Source: Alphaproteobacteria bacterium (GTDB lineage Bacteria > Pseudomonadota > Alphaproteobacteria > Rhizobiales > Aestuariivirgaceae). Taken from it: a stretch of DNA of 8,480 nt. Below are positions 1 through 5,649 of the stretch, one piece after another. Where the stretch lies: NCBI GenBank assembly GCA_020441605.1, contig JAGRLX010000083.1, forward strand, positions 1 to 8,480, written 5' to 3'. Below the pieces are notes generated by a model that worked only from the letters and a program-made list of their open reading frames with translations, was not told the origin of the DNA and made no database searches. Both the position numbers and the translations under genes were made by a program. Positions within the stretch are counted from its first letter, which is position 1. Each line of letters begins with the position of its first letter.

Positions 1-590
1 TGCGGCTGCGGATGCTCGTAGGCCGACTTGGACTTGGTGAGCCGCCCCGTCTCGGCATCGACATAGTAGTGGCCCTGGCCGGGTCCATCGATGCCATAGG
101 CCCAATGCAGGCCAGTGTTGAACCACTGGGGAGAATTCGGCGCGCACATCTGGGCTGCGAGCATGAAGCACATCTCATCGTAGAAGGCGCGCGCATCGTC
201 TTCGGTGTCGAAGTAGCGGCCCTTCCAGCCCCAATAGGTCCAGGTGCCGGCAAGGCGGTTGAAGACCTCCTTGGAGCTGCGCTCGCCGACGAAGCGCGAC
301 GTTTCGTCCAGCGCTGCCAGCGCCTCCTCATCCGCCATCGACCGCCACAGCCAAGAGGGAATGCTGTTCTCCTCGATGCGCTTAAGGGCAACCGGAACGC
401 CGGCTTTGCGGAAATACTTCTGGGCCAGAATGTCGGTGGCGACCTGACTCCAGTCGGCCGGAACTTCGATATCCTCTTGCCGGAACACCACGGAGCCGTC
501 GGGATTCTTGATCTCGCTGGTCGCCTTGCGGAACTCGATTTCGGCGTAAGCATCCTGACCGGCTTCGGTGAAACGGCGTTCAATGCGCAT
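1..590 (-). CDS. nrdJ: Vitamin B12-dependent (class II) ribonucleotide reductase, N-terminal part
   Basis: This is the first 196 codons of an adenosylcobalamin-dependent ribonucleoside-diphosphate reductase, the enzyme that makes deoxyribonucleotides for DNA synthesis without needing oxygen; the gene continues past the left edge. Reading the minus strand from the ATG at 588-590 gives MRIERRFTEAGQ at the start, QKYFRKAGVP at about residues 57-66, SWLWRS near 79-84, a WTYWGWKGRYF stretch, and the family hallmark NSPQWFNTGL followed by HWAYGIDGPGQGHYYV. This series is characteristic of the large alphaproteobacterial NrdJ. No stop or frameshift occurs in the part seen. The start is supported by a purine-rich AGAGGG about 10 bases upstream and by the conserved N-terminus. 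The catalytic cysteines and B12-binding region lie outside the window. The gene has its own long upstream region with NrdR-type operators, so it is probably transcribed alone from about 775. Confidence 0.95.
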   Translation of the reverse strand, partial: MRIERRFTEAGQDAYAEIEFRKATSEIKNPDGSVVFRQEDIEVPADWSQVATDILAQKYFRKAGVPVALKRIEENSIPSWLWRSMADEEALAALDETSRFVGERSSKEVFNRLAGTWTYWGWKGRYFDTEDDARAFYDEMCFMLAAQMCAPNSPQWFNTGLHWAYGIDGPGQGHYYVDAETGRLTKSKSAYEHPQP

Positions 591-775
591 CTTTGTTGTC
601 CCTCTTTCAATTCGTTGCCGCAGGCGCATGACTTTACGCCCGCGGTGCTTCGTTCACCCGCGTCTGACGACACAAACCCTGTCCGGAACGGTGCAGTCCC
701 GGTTGATCGGCTCTTGTTGTGAGTTGCCCAATCTGGAGGAGCCGTTTCGGCCCTGATCTCCACCCCTCAGCCTTG
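591..775 (-). promoter_or_regulatory. Structured 5' leader of nrdJ with four hairpins, two mutually exclusive
   Basis: If transcription starts near 775, nrdJ has a leader of about 185 nt. Read on the minus strand it can fold into: (1) an 11-bp hairpin at 762-734 (GGGCCG-AAA-CGGCUC extended by UGGAG/CUCCA after a 4-nt bulge); (2) a 7-bp hairpin at 702-683 (CCGGGAC, 6-nt loop, GUUCCGG, one G-U pair); (3) a 7-bp hairpin at 662-641 (CGCGGGUG/CACCGCG, one bulge, loop AACGAAG); (4) a 9-bp hairpin at 645-618 (CCGCGGGCG, 10-nt loop, CGCCUGCGG, one G-U pair). Hairpins 3 and 4 both need bases 641-645, so only one can form at a time. None is followed by a U run, so they are not intrinsic terminators. 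I searched by eye for a cobalamin riboswitch B12 box and did not find one. In GC-rich DNA some pairing is expected by chance. Confidence 0.4.
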
Positions 776-781
776 TGAAGA

Positions 782-810
782 AGATATTACAGCGAAGGGC
801 GGCCCGTCAA
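782..810 (-). promoter_or_regulatory. Possible sigma70-type promoter of nrdJ
   Basis: On the minus strand TTGACG (810-805) matches the -35 consensus in five of six positions. It is followed after 17 bases by ATATCT (787-782), or after 15 bases by TAATAT (789-784), as a modest -10. The -35 hexamer overlaps the weaker NrdR box, the expected geometry for repression. Alphaproteobacterial promoters are poorly conserved, so this assignment is tentative. Confidence 0.35.
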
Positions 811-820
811 TGGCTAGTGT
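805..820 (-). promoter_or_regulatory. NrdR box 2, degenerate partner
   Basis: The 16-mer CGTCAATGGCTAGTGT matches the NrdR consensus at 11 of 16 positions, with an intact right half (CTAGTGT). Its centre is exactly 31 bp from that of box 1, about three helical turns, the spacing described for paired NrdR boxes. It overlaps the putative -35 hexamer. The match alone would be weak; the spacing makes it credible. Confidence 0.6.
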
Positions 821-821
821 G

Positions 822-836
822 TTAACGAAAGCTTAC
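822..836 (+). promoter_or_regulatory. CtrA-like site between the NrdR boxes
   Basis: TTAA, seven bases, TTAC matches the alphaproteobacterial CtrA full site TTAA-N7-TTAA in seven of eight specified positions. It lies between the two NrdR boxes, just upstream of the putative nrdJ promoter. It is AT-rich within GC-rich surroundings, but a single near-match can arise by chance. Confidence 0.25.
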
Positions 837-851
837 CACAATATCTTGTGT
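836..851 (-). promoter_or_regulatory. NrdR box 1, near-perfect
   Basis: The 16-mer CCACAATATCTTGTGT fits the NrdR consensus acaCwAtATcTwGtgt at 15 of 16 positions. NrdR is the zinc-finger/ATP-cone repressor of ribonucleotide reductase genes and usually binds two boxes a whole number of helical turns apart. Its position upstream of nrdJ fits this role. The site is a near-palindrome, so the strand given is that of the gene it would control. Confidence 0.8.
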
Positions 852-869
852 CCACAGCTTGACGACTCG

Positions 870-878
870 TGTGGATAA
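870..878 (-). promoter_or_regulatory. DnaA box
   Basis: The minus strand reads TTATCCACA, the perfect DnaA-box consensus. A weaker 7-of-9 version (GTGTCCACA, plus strand 848-856) overlaps the edge of NrdR box 1. DnaA regulates nrdAB in Escherichia coli, so a DnaA site about 60 bp upstream of the nrdJ -35 region could tie dNTP supply to replication initiation. There is no origin here: only one strong box and no AT-rich unwinding region. Confidence 0.5.
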
Positions 879-925
879 CCGGCAGTCCACCCGATTCTCA
901 GGTGAAGCTCAAGAGTTTCGTGGAC

Positions 926-1021
926 TTAATACCGCGGATGAAATGCCGCTCCCGCCGGCGGCGGCTCGCCATAGACGTTAACGCGCGATCCGCATGCACA
1001 CTTGTCGCAGTTCGCTACCAT
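926..1021 (-). CDS. Candidate 31-residue Cys-cluster microprotein
   Basis: A short minus-strand frame starts at ATG (1021-1019) and ends at TAA (928-926). It encodes 31 residues beginning MVANCDKCACGSRVNVYGE and ending FHPRY, with three cysteines spaced CxxCxC (residues 5, 8, 10) that could bind zinc or an iron-sulfur cluster, and a PPPAG stretch. AAGGG lies 7 bases before the ATG, a good Shine-Dalgarno position. The gene begins 41 bases after the stop of the MFS gene on the same strand and could be co-transcribed with it. The frame stays open upstream into the MFS 3' end, but no ATG or GTG start is seen there. I do not recognise a family. The frame is short enough to be chance; the ribosome site and Cys spacing argue for it. 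Confidence 0.35.
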   Translation of the reverse strand: MVANCDKCACGSRVNVYGEPPPAGAAFHPRY

Positions 1022-1062
1022 AAACTTGCCCTTGGGAGGGGGATCCTCAAGCTGCCGGCCGC

Positions 1063-2616
1063 CTAGAACTTCGTCCGGAAGTTGTGAATCGGATGGTCGG
1101 CCGCTACCCGAATCGGGCCCATGACGAGTAGCAGGACCAAGGCGAGGATTGTGACTCCCCCGAGCATCAGCCAGGCCTCGTTGATCGCATAGGTCAGGCT
1201 GGCCTCCTGGATGATGTCCATGAAACCCATGAGGCCAAGCGGATCGTCGGGGTCGGGCAGGTCGTCCACGATGATGGCCATCTGGCGGGCAGCCTCTGCG
1301 GGACTGCTGGCCATCAGCTCCTTGAGCCGGCTGGCATGTTCAAGGCTGCGGCTGAACAGGATCGTATCGATGGAGGCAATTCCGATGGCTCCACCCAGAT
1401 TGCGTGACAGATTGTAGAGGCCGCTGGCATCGCTGACCCGCTCCAGCGGCAGCAGACCGAGCGCAAATCGGGTCGCCGGGAGGATGCAAAGCGCCACGAA
1501 GGCGCCGCGCACCACCTGAGGCCAAAACATCTCGTTGAAATCCGAGGCCGGGGTCTCGAAACCGCTCATGATCAGGCCAATGGCGAAAAAGGTGAAACCG
1601 ATCGCCGTGAGAAGCCGGGCCCCGAAACGACGGTCGAGCCAGATCGAGATCGGCGCGGCGATCAACTGGGCGATCCCGGTAACTAGGATGATGAGCCCGA
1701 TGTCCACCGGACCATGGTGCCGCACGAAGGCCAGATAGACCGGCATCAGATAGACCGACCCGAAGAGTCCGGCTCCGAGAGTGAAACTGATGGCGCAACC
1801 AAAAGCCAGGTTCCTGTCGCGCAGCAGCTTGAAGTCAACCACGGCATCGGGCCGCATCACGGCAAGCAGCATGGCGACGGCGAACAGCCCGAAGAGCACG
1901 ATCACGCTGAGCGAAAGCCAGCCCTGGTCGGGGGCCTCCTTGAGGCCGATTTCCAGCGCGGCCAGGGAGGCGGCGATAAGGCCGAGCGAGAGCCAGTCGA
2001 GGCGGCGCAACAAGCCAAGTTGCGGCTTGTCCCGCGGCAGAAAGGCGATCCCTGCGATGAACGTCGCCACGCCGGGCCCGACATTGATCAGGAACAGCCA
2101 GTGCCAGGAGAAATTCTCGGTGATGAGACCGCCCGTTATGGGTCCAAGAGCCGGTGCCAGAACCGCCAGTACGCCGCCCATGGTCGTCGCCAGGGTCTGC
2201 TGCACACCCCGTTCGAAGAGCAGGAATATGGCGGAAAAGACCAGGGGAATGAGAACACCGCCGGCCATGCCCTGCAGGACGCGGGTGACGATGAGCGACA
2301 CGAAATCGACACTCAGCGCGCAGCCGATCGAGGCCAGCGTGAATATCGTGATTGCGCCGGCGAACAGCCAGCGCAGCGAAAACACCCGGGTCAGCAGTCC
2401 GGTCAGCGGAATCGCGATCACCTCGGCGATCAGATAGGAGGTCTGTACCCAGCTCATGCGGTCGGCACCGATCTTGAGTGCGCTTTCGATCACGGGGAGC
2501 GAGGTGATGACGATCTGGATATCGAGAATCGCCATGAACATGCCGATGCACATGGCTGCGAAGCCGACCCATTTGGCCGGCCCGCGCGGCCTCACGACGA
2601 ATCCATTCCCGGTCAT
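1063..2616 (-). CDS. DHA2 family (EmrB/QacA-like) MFS drug exporter
   Basis: This is a 517-residue major facilitator transporter of the 14-helix DHA2 type, a proton-driven inner membrane exporter of drugs or other hydrophobic compounds. Seen in the sequence: LDIQIVITSLP at about 31-41 (motif D1, usually LDxTIVNVALP), TGLLTRVFSLRWLF at 72-85 (a motif A variant lacking the usual Asp), RVLQGMAGG at 112-120 (motif B), and LAPALGPITGG at 153-163 (motif C, typical of antiporters), with many hydrophobic segments to the C-terminus. The ATG at 2616-2614 gives the expected family length and an N-terminus leading directly into helix 1. The frame stays open far upstream, but that part is polar, Arg/Gly-rich and overlaps other genes. 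No convincing Shine-Dalgarno is visible before this ATG; a GTG seven codons inside is an alternative. No HlyD/EmrA partner or repressor gene is adjacent. The substrate is unknown. Confidence 0.9.
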   Translation of the reverse strand: MTGNGFVVRPRGPAKWVGFAAMCIGMFMAILDIQIVITSLPVIESALKIGADRMSWVQTSYLIAEVIAIPLTGLLTRVFSLRWLFAGAITIFTLASIGCALSVDFVSLIVTRVLQGMAGGVLIPLVFSAIFLLFERGVQQTLATTMGGVLAVLAPALGPITGGLITENFSWHWLFLINVGPGVATFIAGIAFLPRDKPQLGLLRRLDWLSLGLIAASLAALEIGLKEAPDQGWLSLSVIVLFGLFAVAMLLAVMRPDAVVDFKLLRDRNLAFGCAISFTLGAGLFGSVYLMPVYLAFVRHHGPVDIGLIILVTGIAQLIAAPISIWLDRRFGARLLTAIGFTFFAIGLIMSGFETPASDFNEMFWPQVVRGAFVALCILPATRFALGLLPLERVSDASGLYNLSRNLGGAIGIASIDTILFSRSLEHASRLKELMASSPAEAARQMAIIVDDLPDPDDPLGLMGFMDIIQEASLTYAINEAWLMLGGVTILALVLLLVMGPIRVAADHPIHNFRTKF

Positions 2617-2687
2617 TCGAGCAACTATGGCCCAGGATGGACGGCGAACCAACCGTTTGCCCCCGATCACGCCGACAGGTGGATAGC

Positions 2688-2713
2688 GGTGGCGAAATCG
2701 GCTAATTTCCACC
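2688..2713 (+). promoter_or_regulatory. Hairpin or operator immediately before the secreted-protein gene
   Basis: GGTGG(CG)AAAT, a six-base loop, then ATTTCCACC forms a nine-pair stem with a two-base bulge, ending one base before the ATG at 2715. A further GGTGGA sits just upstream at 2679-2684 and could also pair with TCCACC. In RNA this would hide the start region, which lacks an obvious Shine-Dalgarno. In DNA it could be a dyad operator in the 98-bp divergent gap between the exporter and the secreted-protein gene. Confidence 0.35.
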
Positions 2714-2714
2714 C

Positions 2715-2987
2715 ATGCGTATCGCTGTCCTGGCCGTGGTCCTCGGGATCTCGAACCCAGCCCTGGCAATGAACTGGGAGGGTCACGACGACTGGATGCT
2801 GGATTTCCCGCCAGCTTCGGCCTTGCGTGAGGCGATCCCCGAGGCGCGCCCGCTGCCCAGCCGCGACTGCCCGACCACCGCCGAACAGGCCGCTGCCAAT
2901 CGCTATGAGCAGATCCCCCTCCCACGGCATCGTTGCGGCGGCGAAGCTGACGCCAACCGGCCTGGGGCCGGCAACTCCCTGAAATGA
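2715..2987 (+). CDS. Small secreted/periplasmic protein of unknown function
   Basis: A 90-residue protein starts MRIAVLAVVLGISNPALAMNW: a short positive N-terminus, a hydrophobic core and an ALA site, so a Sec signal peptide is likely cut after residue 18. The mature part has about 72 residues, with an aromatic/acidic stretch (WEGHDDWMLDF), a Pro-rich middle and two cysteines (about 52 and 74) that could form a disulfide. Codon use is strongly GC at third positions, like the neighbouring genes. It diverges from the MFS exporter across a 98-bp gap and lies 106 bp upstream of the DedA-PAP2-LssY gene on the same strand, so co-transcription with the latter is possible. I do not recognise a named family. 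The signal peptide and codon use support it as a real gene; the opposite-strand frames here look like shadows. Confidence 0.7.
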   Translation: MRIAVLAVVLGISNPALAMNWEGHDDWMLDFPPASALREAIPEARPLPSRDCPTTAEQAAANRYEQIPLPRHRCGGEADANRPGAGNSLK

Positions 2988-3093
2988 TCTGGCGAGGATG
3001 ACTGCCTGCGACGACCAAGGCGTGGCCAAGGCGCTTTGCCCCCGGCGCGGAACCGGCTAAGGCTGAAGCATTACTGCAGGACGTCGCCGCCAT

Positions 3094-5103
3094 ATGGATC
3101 ATATCCAGCCCTATCTTGACTATTTTTCGGCCCACCCCGGGTGGGCCATCGCACTCGTCTTTCTGATTGCATTCGGCGAAGCCCTGCTGATCATCGGCCT
3201 TTTCGTGCCCTCGACGGCGGTGCTGGTGGGCGCCGGCATTCTGGTCGGAACCGGGCATCTATCCTTCTGGCCGGTCTTGCTCGCGACCACCGCAGGCGCC
3301 ATCGCCGGTGACCAGGTCTCGTATTGGGCCGGCCGTTTCTATGGCGAAAGGCTGAAGACCCTGTGGCCGCTGAACCGTTACCCGCAATTGGTCGCGCGCG
3401 GTGAGGACTTCGTGCGCCAGCATGGTGGCAAGAGTATCGCCATCGGCCGCTTCGTCCCCGGCGTGAAAGCCGTGGTTCCCGGCATCGTCGGCATGTTCGG
3501 AATGAGCCAACTCTTCTTCGTGCTGGTGAACTTCTCGTCCGGTATCGTCTGGGGGGCCGCTCATATCCTGCCCGGCATCCTGATCGGCCAGGGACTGGCC
3601 TTCGCCGGAGAGGTGAGCGGCAGGCTGCTGGTGGTGCTGATCGTGCTGCTGGTGTTGCTGGCCATCTCCGGATACGCCATCCGTCTGCTTGCCGCCGGCC
3701 TCTCGCCGGTGCTGAACCATGGACTACTGCGGGTATCGCAATGGGCCGGGCGTTACCGCAGCCGTTCCATGCAACGCTTCGCCCGCACCGTGGCGCCAGA
3801 CAATCCGCGCTCGCTTCTGGTTGTCCTTTTCGCTGCCATCGTCCTGGCCGGGCTCCTGGGGTTCCTGAATATCTTCGTGCGTCTGGTATCCCGGGACGTC
3901 GTGTCCAATCTCGACGTATCGATCTTTAATCTCATGCGTGAAATGCGTAACGCGCCAGCTGACGAGATCCTCATCGTGGTGACCATGCTCGGCGACGGCA
4001 TCGTCCTGACCATCCTGGCCATCGCCATCATCGGCTGGCTGGCCTGGCACAAGTCCTATCGGGCCGCGATCGCCGCAACCATCACCGTGCTTGCCGGCAA
4101 AATTTTCGTGCCGATCCTCAAATACGGCATCCAGAGGCCCCGGCCGGTGAGCCTCTATGACGGCGCCGAAGCGTTCAGCTTTCCTTCGGGGCATGCCACC
4201 ATGTCGGCCCTGATCTTCGGTGTGCTCGCGGTGCTGGTAAGCCACGCCATGGGCCGTTGGGGGAGGGCGGTGGTCTATGCCAGTTGCGGGCTTGCGGTCG
4301 TCGCCATAGCCTATTCGCGGGTCTACCTCGGCGCCCATTGGCTGTCGGACGTCTTGGGGGGACTTCTGTTCGGCGGTGCCATGGCCGGCGTCTATGCCAT
4401 GGTGATCGAGGCCATTCCCCCGCGCCGCATCCGGCCACTGGGCCTGTTCGGTTTTTCCCTCGTGGTCTTCATGCTCGCCGGGATCTTTCACGTCTCGACC
4501 AATTACCGCAGTGCCGAAGCAAGCTACACGCCCCCCAGTGAAACGATCTCGCTTTCCGATCAGGACTGGCTGGACTCCGCCTGGCAGCGGCTGCCGGCCC
4601 GCCGGATCGACTTCGGCGGCAGCCGGAGCGTGGAAAGTTTCGCGGCCCAATACGCCGGCAGCCTGGACGCGATTGCAAGCGGCCTCAAGGCCGCCGGATG
4701 GACCGAGCGGCCGGCCTGGACCTGGCGCGATGGCATCGGTTACCTCAATCCGGCGGCGACGCTCGCCGATCTCTTGCCGCGCCCGTCCCTCCATATAGGA
4801 CTGCGGGCCCGGCTGACGTTGATTCGCGCCGTCGACGCCGACCGGCGCCTGGTGCTGCGCTTCTACAAGACCGACTATGGCGTCAGCGGCGCAGCAGGCA
4901 ACCACGCGATCTTTGCGGTGAGCATGACGGAAGAACGCCTTCGCCGTGGCTTCGACCTCTACGCCATCCCTTCGGACACACCGGCCACGGCGGAGGATCT
5001 TGCCCTGTTGCACGCGGACCTGAGTTCGGCTGCCGGACTGCGGATTGCCGCCAGCCCCGAGTCGGCCGGCGGCCCCATAGAACTCATCATCGAAAAGCCT
5101 TGA
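3094..5103 (+). CDS. DedA - PAP2 phosphatase - LssY-type C-terminal fusion protein
   Basis: This 669-residue inner membrane protein has three parts. Residues about 10-170 are a DedA (SNARE-associated/VTT) domain: FGEALLIIGLFVPST at 27-41 with the conserved Glu29, GDQVSYWAGRFYG at 72-84, and GRFVPGVKAVVPG at 118-130. Residues about 240-440 are a PAP2 phosphatase with a complete active site: Lys343-x6-Arg350-Pro351, PSGH at 364-367, and Ser408-Arg409-x5-His415-x3-Asp419. After a final helix near 450-466, residues about 480-669 are a soluble domain resembling the LssY C-terminal domain. PAP2 enzymes dephosphorylate undecaprenyl pyrophosphate, phosphatidic acid or related lipids; DedA proteins act in lipid and undecaprenyl phosphate flipping. 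A combined role in envelope lipid recycling is inferred. The start ATG at 3094 gives a typical DedA N-terminus; AGGA lies about 12 bases upstream. The acidic residue seen in FLPGD of some DedA proteins is Thr41 here. Confidence 0.9.
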   Translation: MDHIQPYLDYFSAHPGWAIALVFLIAFGEALLIIGLFVPSTAVLVGAGILVGTGHLSFWPVLLATTAGAIAGDQVSYWAGRFYGERLKTLWPLNRYPQLVARGEDFVRQHGGKSIAIGRFVPGVKAVVPGIVGMFGMSQLFFVLVNFSSGIVWGAAHILPGILIGQGLAFAGEVSGRLLVVLIVLLVLLAISGYAIRLLAAGLSPVLNHGLLRVSQWAGRYRSRSMQRFARTVAPDNPRSLLVVLFAAIVLAGLLGFLNIFVRLVSRDVVSNLDVSIFNLMREMRNAPADEILIVVTMLGDGIVLTILAIAIIGWLAWHKSYRAAIAATITVLAGKIFVPILKYGIQRPRPVSLYDGAEAFSFPSGHATMSALIFGVLAVLVSHAMGRWGRAVVYASCGLAVVAIAYSRVYLGAHWLSDVLGGLLFGGAMAGVYAMVIEAIPPRRIRPLGLFGFSLVVFMLAGIFHVSTNYRSAEASYTPPSETISLSDQDWLDSAWQRLPARRIDFGGSRSVESFAAQYAGSLDAIASGLKAAGWTERPAWTWRDGIGYLNPAATLADLLPRPSLHIGLRARLTLIRAVDADRRLVLRFYKTDYGVSGAAGNHAIFAVSMTEERLRRGFDLYAIPSDTPATAEDLALLHADLSSAAGLRIAASPESAGGPIELIIEKP

Positions 5104-5185
5104 AGACAGCAGATTTCAGCACTGGACGCAGCCGCCTCGTTCCGCCATATTCCGCCGCGATTTAAGACTTTGCGGATTGTAGTCG

Positions 5186-5587
5186 ATGCTCCAGTTTCTC
5201 AAGCAGCTTTTCACCTGGTGGAACGGTCAGACGCTCAACACCCGATTCTTCACATGGCGGAAGGGAGAGGAAGTTGGAACTGACGAATTTGGCAACCGTT
5301 ACTATCGCGCCAAGTCGGCAATTCCCGACTCGATCGCGGAACACCGCTGGGTGATCTACAACGGCTATTCCGAGGCTTCATCCATTCCGCCCGGATGGCA
5401 TGGCTGGATACACCATCGCACCGATATACCGCCCGGCAAGGACAGCTACGCACCGCGTGAGTGGCAGAAGCCGCATCAGCCGAACCCGACAGGAACGGCC
5501 ATGGCCTACCGGCCTCCGGGCAGCATTGTTGGCGGCGCGAAGCCAGTTCAGCCGGCGCCGGATTATCAAGCCTGGAAGCCGGAATAG
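5186..5587 (+). CDS. NADH:ubiquinone oxidoreductase subunit NDUFA12 family protein
   Basis: A 133-residue protein of the NDUFA12/B17.2 family, the accessory complex I subunit that Alphaproteobacteria share with mitochondria. It is thought to bind the peripheral arm of respiratory complex I at the inner membrane and stabilise it. The sequence shows the family pattern in order: FTWRKGEEVGTDEFGNRYY at about 22-40, RWVIYNGYSEASSIPPGWHGWIH at 54-76, DIPPGK near 80-84, and NPTGTAMAYRPPGS at about 100-113. Length is typical for the bacterial form. There is no signal peptide or membrane segment. As usual, it is encoded away from the nuo operon. The Shine-Dalgarno before the ATG is weak. The 82-base gap to the upstream gene holds no clear terminator. 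The mlaD start lies 62 bases downstream, so a shared transcript is plausible. Confidence 0.93.
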   Translation: MLQFLKQLFTWWNGQTLNTRFFTWRKGEEVGTDEFGNRYYRAKSAIPDSIAEHRWVIYNGYSEASSIPPGWHGWIHHRTDIPPGKDSYAPREWQKPHQPNPTGTAMAYRPPGSIVGGAKPVQPAPDYQAWKPE

Positions 5588-5649
5588 CCGGTCATATTTT
5601 CGCGCCGGTGTGAGTCTATCTACGGCCGCATGACACTGGAGACCTGGTG

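Noticed and set aside
12..722. Plus-strand open frame (236 codons) opposite nrdJ and its leader
   Set aside because: The minus strand encodes conserved NrdJ sequence over 1-590, so this is a shadow frame.
591..775. Cobalamin (B12) riboswitch in the nrdJ leader
   Set aside because: The position is attractive, but the B12 box and the other conserved cores of the class are not seen on reading the leader, so only an undefined structured leader is claimed.
840..900. Replication origin suggested by the DnaA boxes
   Set aside because: There is one strong and one weak box, no AT-rich unwinding region and no origin-linked genes such as dnaA, dnaN, hemE or parAB; a regulatory role for nrdJ is simpler.
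943..966. GC-rich inverted repeat as a terminator of the MFS transcript
   Set aside because: A GCCGC/GCGGC stem exists but is not followed by a U run, and it falls within the candidate small ORF.
1714..2772. Long plus-strand open frame (352 codons) opposite the MFS gene
   Set aside because: Its translation is low-complexity, rich in Gln, Asp, His and Arg, as expected antisense to a hydrophobic membrane protein. The MFS motifs on the other strand are unambiguous.
3026..3046. Short direct repeat CCAAGGCG twice, 11 bases apart, in the gap before the DedA gene
   Set aside because: Eight bases repeated twice in a GC-rich spacer is not significant, and no operator family is recognised.
2617..3258. 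In-frame N-terminal extension of the MFS exporter by 214 codons
   Set aside because: The extension is polar and Arg/Gly/Ser-rich with no recognisable domain, overlaps the secreted-protein gene and the start of the DedA gene, and would put an abnormal tail before helix 1. The frame is open only because GC-rich DNA has few stops.
3724..5013. Minus-strand open frame (429 codons) opposite the DedA-PAP2-LssY gene
   Set aside because: It is antisense to conserved PAP2 motifs and shows no domain, only Gly, His, Asp and Arg-rich shadow composition.
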